From Streptomyces roseolilacinus (lineage in GTDB: Bacteria; Actinomycetota; Actinomycetes; Streptomycetales; Streptomycetaceae), in NCBI RefSeq assembly GCF_014649335.1, contig NZ_BMSV01000008.1, forward strand, positions 124,001 through 188,000: a stretch of DNA of 64,000 nucleotides, written 5' to 3'. The notes below the pieces were generated by a model that was given only the letters and a program-made list of their open reading frames with translations, made no database searches and was not told where the DNA came from. The position numbers were made by a program, and so were the translations under genes. Positions 1 to 7,743 of this stretch are shown here, in pieces; the first letter of the stretch is position 1; each line of letters starts with the position of its first letter.

Positions 1-169
1 TCGACACGGCCTGCCGGGCCCAGCCGTCCCACGCGCGGATGTGCAGGTCGGTCCCGCAGATACCGGTGCGCAGCACCTTGATCAGCACGTCGCCGGGGCC
101 CGTCTCGGGCTCGGGGACGTCGATCAGCCACAGGCCGGGCTCGGCCTTCTGCTTGACAAGGGCCTTCAT
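1..169 (-). CDS. tdh: L-threonine 3-dehydrogenase, N-terminal part (cut by window edge)
   Basis: Only the first 56 codons are inside the window; the gene continues beyond base 1. The protein begins MKALVKQKAEPGLWLID and reaches RTGICGTDLHI, the N-terminal GroES-like fold and catalytic zinc-ligand cysteine (about residue 38) of zinc-dependent medium-chain dehydrogenases. This N-terminus is typical of threonine 3-dehydrogenase, which oxidises L-threonine to 2-amino-3-ketobutyrate with NAD+. The ATG at 167-169 (reverse strand) has a GGAG ribosome site about 9 bases upstream. In this family the next gene is usually kbl, which would lie outside the window. Assignment is from the N-terminus alone; another sorbitol-dehydrogenase-like enzyme remains possible. 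Confidence 0.85.
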   Translation of the reverse strand, partial: MKALVKQKAEPGLWLIDVPEPETGPGDVLIKVLRTGICGTDLHIRAWDGWARQAVS

Positions 170-314
170 CGCGGTGACTCCAGGCGGGAGGGAGGGGCGG
201 ACGCGACCAATCTGCCGACCCGGAGGGGCCGCGTCCATCGAGGTTTTCTTAAGCGGTCCCACAGCCCAGCTTCACGCGCGCCCGCCGGGCGGGTGACGAG
301 TCCCGCCCCGACGG

Positions 315-339
315 GGCTGAAAGGCCGGGTGAGGGGTAG
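315..339 (+). promoter_or_regulatory. Candidate sigma-B-like promoter before the DUF4383 gene
   Basis: GGCT at 315-318, 15 bases, then GGGTAG at 334-339. This approximates the Streptomyces stress sigma factor consensus GNNT-N14-16-GGGTAC/T, with one mismatch. It lies about 60 bases before the gene at 398. Weak evidence alone; a similar element precedes ctaD. Confidence 0.3.
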
Positions 340-397
340 TCGGCGTCGTGAGAGCCGGACGGCGGCACCCGCCGCCCCGCGAGAAAGAGGTCGGCTC

Positions 398-844
398 ATG
401 ACCACTCACCCCCGTACGGCGGCCGCACGCACCCCCGTACAGCAGGCCGCGCTCCTGGTGGGCGCGGTGTTCCTGCTGGTGGGAATCCTCGGCTTCATCC
501 CCGGGATCACGACGGACTACGACACGATGAAGTTCGCCGAGCACCACTCCGAGGCCAAGCTGCTGGGCCTGTTCCAGGTGTCGATCCTGCACAACATCGT
601 GCACCTGCTGTTCGGGCTCGCGGGCATCCTCATGTCCCGCGCGGCCCCCACCGCCCGTACCTTCCTCATCGGGGGCGGCGTCGTCTACCTGATCCTGTGG
701 ATCTACGGCCTGATCATCGACCACGACAGCGCCGCCAACTTCGTGCCCGTGAACACCGCCGACAACTGGCTGCACTTCGTCCTCGGGGTGGCCATGATCG
801 CCCTGGGTGTCCTGCTGACCCGCGGCCGTCCTGCCGGCCGGTAG
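398..844 (+). CDS. DUF4383 family membrane protein
   Basis: A 148-residue protein with four predicted membrane helices: about 17-40, 65-85 (HNIVHLLFGLAG), 90-110 and 123-143. The loop after helix 1 (GITTDYDTMKFAEHHSEA) and the histidine-rich second helix match the DUF4383 family of small actinobacterial membrane proteins, whose function is unknown. The ATG at 398 follows a GAGAAAGAGG ribosome site; the frame is open further upstream but without the composition of a real gene. It is monocistronic and convergent with the STAS gene. Expression under general stress is possible, given the sigma-B-like element upstream. Confidence 0.85.
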   Translation: MTTHPRTAAARTPVQQAALLVGAVFLLVGILGFIPGITTDYDTMKFAEHHSEAKLLGLFQVSILHNIVHLLFGLAGILMSRAAPTARTFLIGGGVVYLILWIYGLIIDHDSAANFVPVNTADNWLHFVLGVAMIALGVLLTRGRPAGR

Positions 845-1071
845 GAGGGCGGGCCCTTCGGTACGGGGGACCGCGCAGGGGTCCCGCGGGAGCGGTTCGG
901 TCCGGCAGTGGCGTGACCACGCGCCACCGGACCGCCCCGTGAGCCCCCGCCGGACCGGCGGCCGGACAAGGTGGGGAGCGGTGGCCACCACTCCCCACGC
1001 GGGTACGTCGGGCCCTCCGCGGCGCCCGGCGCCCGCTTCCGCCCGTGCCCGCCCCGGCGCCCCGGGCGTCC

Positions 1072-1467
1072 TCATCCGCGCATTACCCCGGCGTGGCCGG
1101 GCACGTCGAGGAGGTGTCCGGCGTGGGCGGGCCGTGCGACGAGCCGCACGGCCCGGCTGCTGCCGGTCAGGACGAAGGGCTTCCCCTCGGCCACGGCACG
1201 CCGGTGGACGGCGAGGAGGAGGTGGAGGACCGCCCGGTCGCAGACCGACACCGCCGACAGGTCGAGGTCGAGGCCGCTCGATGAGTCCAGGGCCGCGAGC
1301 AGGGTGGCGTGCAGGTGGGGGACCTGGGCGGCGTCGAGTTCACCGATCACCGCCACCACCGGCCGGTCCTCGTGCGACCCGGTGACCGTGGCGACGAGAT
1401 GGGCCGGCCCCGCCTCCCGCCGCCGGCTCCGGCCGGCCGGCCCGCCCGTTCCTCCGCGCCGTCCCAC
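1072..1467 (-). CDS. STAS-domain protein (anti-sigma-factor-antagonist-like)
   Basis: About 131 residues with a STAS fold: HLVATVTGSHEDRPVVAVIGELDAAQ, then LDLDLSAVSVCDRAVLHLLLAVHRRA. STAS proteins of this type bind anti-sigma kinases in partner-switching control of stress sigma factors. The usual phosphorylatable Ser/Thr just before the ALxxL helix is not obvious: the motif reads SAVSVCDRAVLHLL, with Asp-Arg where Ser-Ser/Thr-Gly is common, so it may be a non-phosphorylated variant. The start is uncertain. I chose the GTG at 1465-1467 (reverse strand) with GGAGGG about 12 bases upstream; the frame is open to 1761 but that part is composition-biased and overlaps ctaD. Divergent from ctaD. Confidence 0.7.
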   Translation of the reverse strand: MGRRGGTGGPAGRSRRREAGPAHLVATVTGSHEDRPVVAVIGELDAAQVPHLHATLLAALDSSSGLDLDLSAVSVCDRAVLHLLLAVHRRAVAEGKPFVLTGSSRAVRLVARPAHAGHLLDVPGHAGVMRG

Positions 1468-1589
1468 CGCCGACGGGTTCCCTCCCGGGAGGGCCGTAAC
1501 CGGCCCCGGGCGGTGTCCCCACGGCAGGGCGGCCCCCGCCGCCCGGAGGCCCCGCCCGGGGCCGTCGGCGACACGTGCCCGAACGCCGT

Positions 1590-1614
1590 GTTTGCCGCGG
1601 GGCGGCGGGGGAAC
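1590..1614 (+). promoter_or_regulatory. Candidate sigma-B-like promoter before ctaD
   Basis: GTTT at 1590-1593, 15 bases, then GGGAAC at 1609-1614, one mismatch from the GNNT-N14-16-GGGTAC/T stress consensus. It would start a transcript about 45 bases upstream of ctaD. It is suggestive because a STAS regulator lies next door, but not proven. Confidence 0.35.
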
Positions 1615-1666
1615 ACGGACGCCCGTTCTTTTCCGATCACCACCGACCGCCCGGATGGGGTTTCGC

Positions 1667-3394
1667 ATGGTCGCATCCATGGACCCGCCCACCCTCGTGC
1701 CCGTGAAGGGGCGCGGAGTGGGGCGCATCGTCGTCGACTGGCTCACCACGACGGACCACAAGAAGATCGGGCACCTCTACCTGATCACGTCGTTCGGCTT
1801 CTTCCTGTTCGGTGGTCTCCTGGCTCTGATGCTCCGTGCGGAGCTGGCGCGTCCCGGTCTCCAGCTGCTCTCCAACGAGCAGTACAACCAGACCTTCACC
1901 CTGCACGGCACGATCATGCTGCTGCTGTTCGCGACCCCGACCTTCGCCGGGTTCGCCAACGCGATCATGCCGCTGCAGATCGGCGCCCCGGACGTGGCCT
2001 TCCCCCGGCTGAACATGCTGTCGTACTGGCTGTTCCTCTTCGGCGGCCTCATCGTCGTCGCCGGCCTGCTGACGACCCACGGCACGGCGGACTTCGGGTG
2101 GACGGCCTACACCCCCCTCAGCGGCGGGGAGCGCACGCCCTACGCCGGCGGCGACATGTGGATCATGGGGCTGGCGCTGTCCGGGTTCGGCACGATCCTC
2201 GGCGCGGTCAACTTCATGACCACGATCATCTGCATGCGGGCCCCCGGCATGACGATGTTCCGCATGCCGATCTTCACCTGGAACGTGCTGCTCACCTCGT
2301 TGCTGGTGCTGCTCGCCTTCCCCGTCCTGGCCGCCGCCCTGTTCGCCCTGGAGGCCGACCGCCAGCTGGGCGCGCACGTCTTCGATCCGGAGAACGGCGG
2401 CGCGCTGCTGTGGCAGCACCTGTTCTGGTTCTTCGGCCACCCGGAGGTCTACATCCTCGCCCTGCCGTTCTTCGGGGTGGTCAGCGAGGTCATCCCGGTC
2501 TTCTCCCGCAAGCCGCTGTTCGGCTACATCGGACTGGTGGCCGCCACGATCGCCATCGCCGGCCTGTCGGTGACGGTGTGGGCGCACCACATGTTCGCCA
2601 CCGGGGCGGTGCTGCTGCCGTTCTTCTCCTTCATGACCTTCCTCATCGCCGTGCCGACCGGCGTGAAGTTCTTCAACTGGATCGGCACCATGTGGAAGGG
2701 CTCGCTCAGCTTCGAGCCGCCCATGCTGTGGGCCGTGGGCTTCCTGGTCACCTTCCTCTTCGGCGGGCTGACCGGCATCATCCTCGGCTCACCGCCCCTG
2801 GACTGGCACGTCCACGACACCTACTTCGTCGTCGCCCACTTCCACTACGTCCTGTTCGGCACCATCGTCTTCGCCATGTTCGCCGGATTCAGCTTCTGGT
2901 GGCCGAAGATGACCGGCAAGATGCTCGACGCGCGACTGGAGAAGATCCACTTCTGGTCCCTCTTCGTCGGCTTCCACCTGACCTTCCTCGTCCAGCACTG
3001 GCTGGGTGCCGAGGGCATGCCCCGCCGGTACGCCGACTACCTCGCCGCCGACGGCTTCACCGGCCTCAACATGCTCTCCTCCATCGGCGCCTTCCTGCTG
3101 GGCCTGTCCACCCTGCCGTTCCTCTACAACCTCTGGAAGACGGCCAAGGTCGGCGAGCGGGTCGAGGTGGACGACCCCTGGGGCTACGGCCGCTCCCTCG
3201 AATGGGCGACGTCGTGCCCGCCGCCCCGCCACAACTTCCTCACCCTGCCCCGGATCCGCTCCGAGTCCCCCGCCTTCGACCTGCACCACCCCGAGATCAC
3301 CGCCCTCCGGGCACAGGAGACGGGAGGCCGCCGGGACGTGATCGAACCCGAGAAGGGGACGTCCGCCGCGTCGGGCGGCGAGGAGGAGCGGTGA
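1667..3394 (+). CDS. ctaD: Cytochrome c oxidase subunit I
   Basis: A 575-residue haem-copper oxidase catalytic subunit, full length for the aa3 family. Visible ligands are TFTLHGT (His80, haem a), the HPEVY motif (copper B His and cross-linked Tyr) in WQHLFWFFGHPEVYI, the VWAHHMF pair (copper B), and HDTYFVVAHFHYV (His ligands to haems a3 and a). It reduces oxygen to water and pumps protons in the cytoplasmic membrane. Three in-frame ATGs lie at 1655, 1667 and 1679; I chose 1667 because GGATGGGG sits just before it. No ctaC, ctaE, ctaF or qcr genes adjoin it, so this is probably a second, stand-alone copy. Its stop overlaps the next start (GTGA). Confidence 0.95.
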   Translation: MVASMDPPTLVPVKGRGVGRIVVDWLTTTDHKKIGHLYLITSFGFFLFGGLLALMLRAELARPGLQLLSNEQYNQTFTLHGTIMLLLFATPTFAGFANAIMPLQIGAPDVAFPRLNMLSYWLFLFGGLIVVAGLLTTHGTADFGWTAYTPLSGGERTPYAGGDMWIMGLALSGFGTILGAVNFMTTIICMRAPGMTMFRMPIFTWNVLLTSLLVLLAFPVLAAALFALEADRQLGAHVFDPENGGALLWQHLFWFFGHPEVYILALPFFGVVSEVIPVFSRKPLFGYIGLVAATIAIAGLSVTVWAHHMFATGAVLLPFFSFMTFLIAVPTGVKFFNWIGTMWKGSLSFEPPMLWAVGFLVTFLFGGLTGIILGSPPLDWHVHDTYFVVAHFHYVLFGTIVFAMFAGFSFWWPKMTGKMLDARLEKIHFWSLFVGFHLTFLVQHWLGAEGMPRRYADYLAADGFTGLNMLSSIGAFLLGLSTLPFLYNLWKTAKVGERVEVDDPWGYGRSLEWATSCPPPRHNFLTLPRIRSESPAFDLHHPEITALRAQETGGRRDVIEPEKGTSAASGGEEER

Positions 3395-3750
3395 CGCGCA
3401 CGACCGCCTCGGTGACGAGCCGCGAGACGGCCGAGGGCATCAACCGCATCGAGGGCTACCTCCTGGCCCGGGCGGAACTGCTCAAGGCCCGCGAGGAGGG
3501 CGAGGCGTTCGCGCGCCGCATGCCCTGGCTGACCACCGCCCAGCACGAGGAGGTCGCCCGCCTCTACGCGGAGGAGCGCGTCGAGGTGTCGAAGAGGGCC
3601 CTGCGGGCGGTCGCCGACCGCTGCGTCGAACTGCGGGCCGAGTACACCGCGCGCTACACGCGCCTGCGGCGGCGCCTCCTGTGCGCGAGCGTCGCCTCGC
3701 TCGTCACCGCGGCGGCACTGTGCGCCGGCGTCCGGATCATCGCCGGGTGA
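3391..3750 (+). CDS. Small C-terminally anchored protein coupled to ctaD
   Basis: A 119-residue protein. Residues 1-93 are hydrophilic and helical, rich in Glu, Arg and Ala, and could form a coiled coil. Residues about 94-117 (LLCASVASLVTAAALCAGV) form one membrane helix near the C-terminus, so most of the protein should face the cytoplasm. The GTG start overlaps the ctaD stop and has AGGAGGAG in front, so the two are translationally coupled. I do not recognise a named family. By context it may help assembly, stability or regulation of the oxidase (inference). Confidence 0.8.
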   Translation: MTRTTASVTSRETAEGINRIEGYLLARAELLKAREEGEAFARRMPWLTTAQHEEVARLYAEERVEVSKRALRAVADRCVELRAEYTARYTRLRRRLLCASVASLVTAAALCAGVRIIAG

Positions 3751-3958
3751 GGTGGGAACCTGCGTGACCGGCGGCCCCGCCTCGCCCGTCACGCTCCGCC
3801 ACCGGCCGTCGGGACCGCCCCCGGGGACACCCCGGGCGCGGTCCCGTGTCGTACGGGCCCCACGGGGCACTCGACGGGTGGACGCCGTTCGCCCACGCCC
3901 GCGAAGAGCACCGGTGAGGGGCGTTTCCAGAGCCAGATCCCCACGAAGGAGGTGCCCG

Positions 3959-4432
3959 GTGAAGCACGTCAAGTCCGCTCTCGTGGTGGCGGCGGCCGTC
4001 GGTACGGGGGCCGTCGCGGCCCGCCGGACCCGGTCGCGGGCCGCCGCCGGCGACGAGTCCGCCGACCGGTGGCTGACCGTCACGATCAACCGCGCGCCGA
4101 CGGACGTCATGCCCGACGGCACGCTGCCCCAACCCCTGGACCGGATGGCCGACCGGCTGGAGGCCCGGGTGCGCCCCGCCCCGGGGGACCGGGGCGCCGA
4201 ACTGGCGGTACGGCTGAGGGAGACCCCTTCCGACGCGGAGACCTCCCTGCCGGGCCGCCTCGCCGGCGAGGACCCCCGCCAGGAGGTGAGGACCGCCCTG
4301 CGGGAGGCCAAGGCGATCCTGGAGGCGGGCGAGGTCATGCTGCCGGACACTCCGCCCACCACCAAGGAGACCCCGGTCGGGAAGGCCATCGGCATGGTCG
4401 CCCGCCGCTCGGGCGGGGAGGGAGTGCTGTGA
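3959..4432 (+). CDS. Hypothetical protein coupled to alcohol dehydrogenase
   Basis: A 157-residue protein. Residues 1-20 (KHVKSALVVAAAVGTGAVAA) form a hydrophobic segment followed by RRTRSR, a possible anchor or signal. The body contains WLTVTINRAPTDVMPDG, then a basic/acidic stretch ending RPAPGDRGAELAVRLRE, which resembles the start of SRPBCC-like proteins seen next to dehydrogenases in actinomycetes; it is too short for a complete SRPBCC barrel. The GTG start has AAGGAGG in front. The stop overlaps the GTG of the dehydrogenase gene, so they form one operon. Function unknown. Confidence 0.75.
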   Translation: MKHVKSALVVAAAVGTGAVAARRTRSRAAAGDESADRWLTVTINRAPTDVMPDGTLPQPLDRMADRLEARVRPAPGDRGAELAVRLRETPSDAETSLPGRLAGEDPRQEVRTALREAKAILEAGEVMLPDTPPTTKETPVGKAIGMVARRSGGEGVL

Positions 4433-5613
4433 AGGCGCTGTGCTGGCAAGGCGTGAACGAGCTGTCCGTCGAGCAGGTGCCCGACCCCGAGCTGCGCAAC
4501 GACCAGGACGTCATCGTCCGGCTCGTCGCCGGCACGACGTGCGGCTCCGACCTGCACCTGATCGGCGGGTACATCCCCGCGATGCGCGCCGGTGACGTGA
4601 TCGGCCACGAGTTCCTCGGCGAGGTCGTGGAGACGGGGAGCGCGGTGCGGCGCCACAAGGTCGGCGACCGGGTCGTCGTCGCCTCCTTCGTCGGCTGCGG
4701 GCGCTGCTGGTACTGCGCCAACGACCTGTGGTCCCTGTGCGACAACACCAACACCAACCCCGGCATCGGCCAGGCCCTGTTCGGCTACGAGTCCGGCGGC
4801 ATCTTCGGCTACTCGCACGCCATGGGCGGCCTGCGCGGAAGCCACGCCGAGTACGTCCGCGTCCCCTTCGCCGACTACGGGGCCTTCCCGGTGCCCGACG
4901 GCGTCGACGACGTCAGCGCCCTGTTCGCGTCGGACTCCGTGCCGACCGGCTGGATGGGCGCCGACCTCGGCGGCGTCAAGCCGGGCGACGTCGTCGCGGT
5001 GTGGGGCTGCGGCGCCGTCGGGCAGATGGCGGCGCGCGCCGCGATCCTGCTGGGCGCCGAACGGGTGATCTCCATCGACCGAATCCCGGAGCGGCTGGAG
5101 ATGACCGAGCGCCACATCGGCTCCGAGACGCTGGACTACACCTCCACCGACGTCGCCGCCGAACTACGCGAACGCACCGGCGGCCGCGGACCCGACGTGT
5201 GCATCGAAGCGGTCGGCATGGAGGCCCACAGCGACGGGCCGATGCACCTGTACGACCAGGTCAAGCAGCAGCTGCGCCTCCAGACCGACCGGCCGACCGC
5301 CGTCCGCCAGGCCGTCCACGCCTGCCGCAAGGGCGGCACCGTGTTCGTCCTCGGCGTGTTCGCGGGGATGGTGGACAAGTTCCCCCTCGGCGCGGTCGTC
5401 AACAAGGGCCTCACCGTGCGCGGCGCGCAGCAGCACGGCCAGCGGTACATCCCCATGCTCCTGGACCGCATGGCCAGGGGAGAGATCAGCACCGCGCACC
5501 TGGCGACCCACACGATGCCCCTGGAACGGGCCGTGGAGGGGTACGACATGTTCAAGGAGAAGAGCGACGGATGCGTCCGCGCCGTCTTCACCGGCCCGGG
5601 ACGGACCGGGTGA
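4429..5613 (+). CDS. Zinc-dependent alcohol dehydrogenase (formaldehyde-dehydrogenase-like)
   Basis: A 394-residue medium-chain dehydrogenase. The GroES-like half has catalytic-zinc residues in TTCGSDLHLIG and GHEFLGEV, and a structural-zinc cluster in VGCGRCWYCANDLWSLCDN. The Rossmann half has VWGCGAVGQMAARAAILLGA and an acidic ISIDR, which favours NAD. The insert DGPMHLYDQVKQQLRL and the overall length resemble glutathione-independent formaldehyde dehydrogenases and related enzymes. The substrate cannot be read from sequence. It is coupled to the preceding small gene by a GTGA overlap. A strong hairpin terminator follows at 5710-5764. Confidence 0.9.
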   Translation: MKALCWQGVNELSVEQVPDPELRNDQDVIVRLVAGTTCGSDLHLIGGYIPAMRAGDVIGHEFLGEVVETGSAVRRHKVGDRVVVASFVGCGRCWYCANDLWSLCDNTNTNPGIGQALFGYESGGIFGYSHAMGGLRGSHAEYVRVPFADYGAFPVPDGVDDVSALFASDSVPTGWMGADLGGVKPGDVVAVWGCGAVGQMAARAAILLGAERVISIDRIPERLEMTERHIGSETLDYTSTDVAAELRERTGGRGPDVCIEAVGMEAHSDGPMHLYDQVKQQLRLQTDRPTAVRQAVHACRKGGTVFVLGVFAGMVDKFPLGAVVNKGLTVRGAQQHGQRYIPMLLDRMARGEISTAHLATHTMPLERAVEGYDMFKEKSDGCVRAVFTGPGRTG

Positions 5614-5709
5614 CCGGCGGCCCGCACGGCGGGGCACGCGCGCGGCGCGGAGGCGGGCGGCACCGGTAGGACGCCCCGGACCCGGGTGCCCGCGTCGGCC
5701 CGCGCCCGG

Positions 5710-5764
5710 GGCCCGTCCGGGGACGGCCCGGCCTCGTACGGGGCGGGCCGTCCCCGGACGGGCC
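5710..5764 (+). terminator. Long perfect hairpin terminator after the alcohol dehydrogenase operon
   Basis: A 21-bp perfect inverted repeat, 5710-5730 against 5744-5764, with a 13-base loop. There is no T tract, as is usual in Streptomyces. It occupies most of the 5614-5922 intergenic space; the rest holds the partial palindrome at 5794-5810 and a ribosome site for the next gene. Confidence 0.75.
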
Positions 5765-5793
5765 GGGGTGCGGCGGGCCGGCGCCCCGCGGTC

Positions 5794-5810
5794 ATTACCT
5801 CCGGAGTAAT
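5794..5810. promoter_or_regulatory. Imperfect palindrome, possible operator
   Basis: ATTACCTCCGGAGTAAT: a CTCCGGAG core flanked by ATTAC and TAAT, AT-rich in a very GC-rich setting. It lies about 115 bases upstream of the membrane protein gene. It could be a TetR- or MarR-type operator; no adjacent regulator is proven to use it. Confidence 0.35.
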
Positions 5811-5922
5811 CGACCCGGTGGCGGCCGACCGGCAGGGTGGGTCGTACCGGACACCGGGCGGCGCACTCCGCCCGGCGTCCGGCCCCGCGACCGCGTACGA
5901 CCCCGATGGAGGGTGACCCGCC

Positions 5923-6345
5923 ATGTCCCAGGCCCTGCTCGCCGGCCTTTCCCGCACCACCGAACCGCGTGCCATGCTGCGCCGGTTCCTCGCCCTCGAC
6001 GCGGTCGTCACCGGGGCGAACGGCCTCGCCTACGCCGCGGCGTCCGGCCCGCTCGGGCGGCTGCTCGGCGTGGACGCCACGCTGCTGCTCGCCCTGGGCG
6101 TCTTCCTCCTCGCGTACGCCGCCGCCGTCGCCGCGCTCGCCTCCCGGCGGCGCCCGCCCGCCGCGGCCGTCACGGCCGTCGTCGACGTCAACGCCGTGTG
6201 GGCCGCGCTCAGCCTCGTCGCGCTCGTCGCCTGGCTGGAGCCCAGCACCGCCGGCACCGTGTGGATCCCCGTCCAGGCCGCGACCGTCGCCGGGTTCGCC
6301 GTACTGCAGTGGACCTCCCTGCGCGCCTGGGGCGCGGGCCGCTGA
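5923..6345 (+). CDS. Small integral membrane protein
   Basis: A 140-residue protein with four hydrophobic segments: about 20-45 (RRFLALDAVVTGANGLAYA), 50-72 (LLLALGVFLLAYAAAVAAL), 80-105 and 112-132. The ATG follows GGAGGGTGACCCGCC. It belongs to a broadly conserved actinobacterial membrane protein type of unknown function. Its stop lies 4 bases from the 3' end of the convergent MmyB-type regulator gene. A palindrome upstream may regulate it. Confidence 0.75.
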   Translation: MSQALLAGLSRTTEPRAMLRRFLALDAVVTGANGLAYAAASGPLGRLLGVDATLLLALGVFLLAYAAAVAALASRRRPPAAAVTAVVDVNAVWAALSLVALVAWLEPSTAGTVWIPVQAATVAGFAVLQWTSLRAWGAGR

Positions 6346-6349
6346 CCCG

Positions 6350-7165
6350 TCAGCCGGGCAGCGGCACGGAGCGGAGGAACGCGGCGGTCGCCGCGTCGGC
6401 CGGGAGGAACGTCTCGATGGCCAGCTCGGCGACCGTCACGTCCATCGGCGTGTTGAACGTCGAGATCGACGACACGAACGACAGCACCCGCCCGGCCACC
6501 TCGATCCGCAGCGGCAGCGCGAAGTACGGGTACGGCTCCGGCTCCTCCCGCCCGCCGTCCGCCGCGTCCCGGCCGCCGGCCACCGGGTACGCGGCGACCT
6601 CCTCGTACAGCCTCCGCAGCAGCTCGGACCGGTCCAGGGCGATCTGCCGCTCCATCTGGGCCAGCAGGTGGCCGCGCCACTCCCGCAGGTTGCGGATCCT
6701 CGGCGCCAGGCCCTCCGGGTGCAGGGTGATCCGCATGGCGTTGGGCTGCTCCAGCAGGTGCCCGGGCAGCCCGTCCAGCAGGAGGCCCGCACCCCGGTTC
6801 GCGGCCAGCACCGCGTACGACCCGTCCACGACGACCGCCGGGTACGGGTCGTACCCCGCCAGGAGCCGGTCGATGCCCTCGCGCAGCGGCCCCAGCTCCG
6901 GGCCGTCCAGCGCCGACTCGGTGTACCTCGGCGCGTAACCGGCCGCCAGCAGCAGGGCGTTGCGCTCCCGCACCGGCACGTCCAGGTGCTCGGCGAGGCG
7001 CAGGACCATCTCCTCGCTCGGCCGTGACCGGCCCGTCTCCACGAACGAGATGTGCCGGGCCGACGAGTCCGCGCGCAGCGCCAGCTCCAGCTGGCTCAGC
7101 CGCCGCCGCTCCCGCCACTCCCGCAGCAGAGCCCCCACACCCGTGACCGTCGCGACCGTTGTCAT
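6350..7165 (-). CDS. XRE-type regulator with MmyB-like ligand-binding domain
   Basis: A 271-residue regulator. An N-terminal HTH (about residues 12-65: LLREWRERRRLSQLELALRADSSARHISFVETGRSRPS) is followed by the MmyB-like C-terminal domain (about 100-265, with NAMRITLHPEGLAPRIRNL and FVSSISTFNTPMDVTVAEL). In the family this domain binds a fatty-acid-like ligand, and members often sit beside an oxidoreductase or membrane gene they control. The ATG at 7163-7165 (reverse strand) has almost no leader room: TACCGT lies 7 bases upstream, so the mRNA may be leaderless. Divergent from the pterin dehydratase gene. Confidence 0.88.
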   Translation of the reverse strand: MTTVATVTGVGALLREWRERRRLSQLELALRADSSARHISFVETGRSRPSEEMVLRLAEHLDVPVRERNALLLAAGYAPRYTESALDGPELGPLREGIDRLLAGYDPYPAVVVDGSYAVLAANRGAGLLLDGLPGHLLEQPNAMRITLHPEGLAPRIRNLREWRGHLLAQMERQIALDRSELLRRLYEEVAAYPVAGGRDAADGGREEPEPYPYFALPLRIEVAGRVLSFVSSISTFNTPMDVTVAELAIETFLPADAATAAFLRSVPLPG

Positions 7166-7268
7166 ACCGCAGACGGTAGCCGAGTCCGCCGTGTTGACCA
7201 CGAGCGGCGGGTACCGGGACCGTAAGGTCGGGAGCGCCACCGGCACCGAACCGGAAGGAGCACGGGAC

Positions 7269-7574
7269 ATGCCCACCGAACCGCTGTCGCAGAAGGAGAT
7301 CGAGGACCGGCTGCGCGAACTGCCCGGCTGGTCCCTCGCGGGCGACCGGATCGCCCGTACGTACCGCCTCGCCACGCACTTCGCGGCCGCCGCGATGGTC
7401 GTCCACGTCGCCCGCGTGCAGGACGAACTGAACCACCACTCCGACCTGACCCTCGGCTACGACACGGTCGCCCTGTCGGTGAACACCCACGACGCGGGCG
7501 GCGCCGTCACCGAGCGGGACTTCGAACTGGCGTCGCGCGTCGACGCCGTCGCCGCGGCGCACGGCGCCTCCTGA
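7269..7574 (+). CDS. phhB: 4a-hydroxytetrahydrobiopterin dehydratase (pterin-4a-carbinolamine dehydratase)
   Basis: A 101-residue protein of the usual PCD/DCoH size. The active-site signature is clear: ELNHHSDLTLGYDTVALSVNTHD, with the two adjacent histidines and the aspartate of the family motif. It dehydrates 4a-hydroxytetrahydrobiopterin, recycling the cofactor of aromatic amino acid hydroxylases. The ATG is preceded by GGAAGGAGC. No hydroxylase gene is near, so its in vivo partner is not evident here. Confidence 0.92.
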   Translation: MPTEPLSQKEIEDRLRELPGWSLAGDRIARTYRLATHFAAAAMVVHVARVQDELNHHSDLTLGYDTVALSVNTHDAGGAVTERDFELASRVDAVAAAHGAS

Positions 7575-7743
7575 CGCCCCGCCGGCCGGCCGCGGCCCCC
7601 TCGCGCGGCGCCCCCGCGCCGGGCGCCGCGTGCGGACGGACCCGGGGCGCCGGCCCGGGGGAGCGCCGTTCGGCGTGCGCCGGGAAGTTGCCGGACCGGC
7701 ACGCTTCCTCGCCGCCGGCGGCCCCGGCCCGCACCCTGTCACC

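Noticed and set aside
3751..3958. Possible promoter or gene in the gap before the 157-residue protein
   Set aside because: I found no convincing -10/-35 pair, sigma-B-like pair or coding frame; only GC-rich sequence and the ribosome site.
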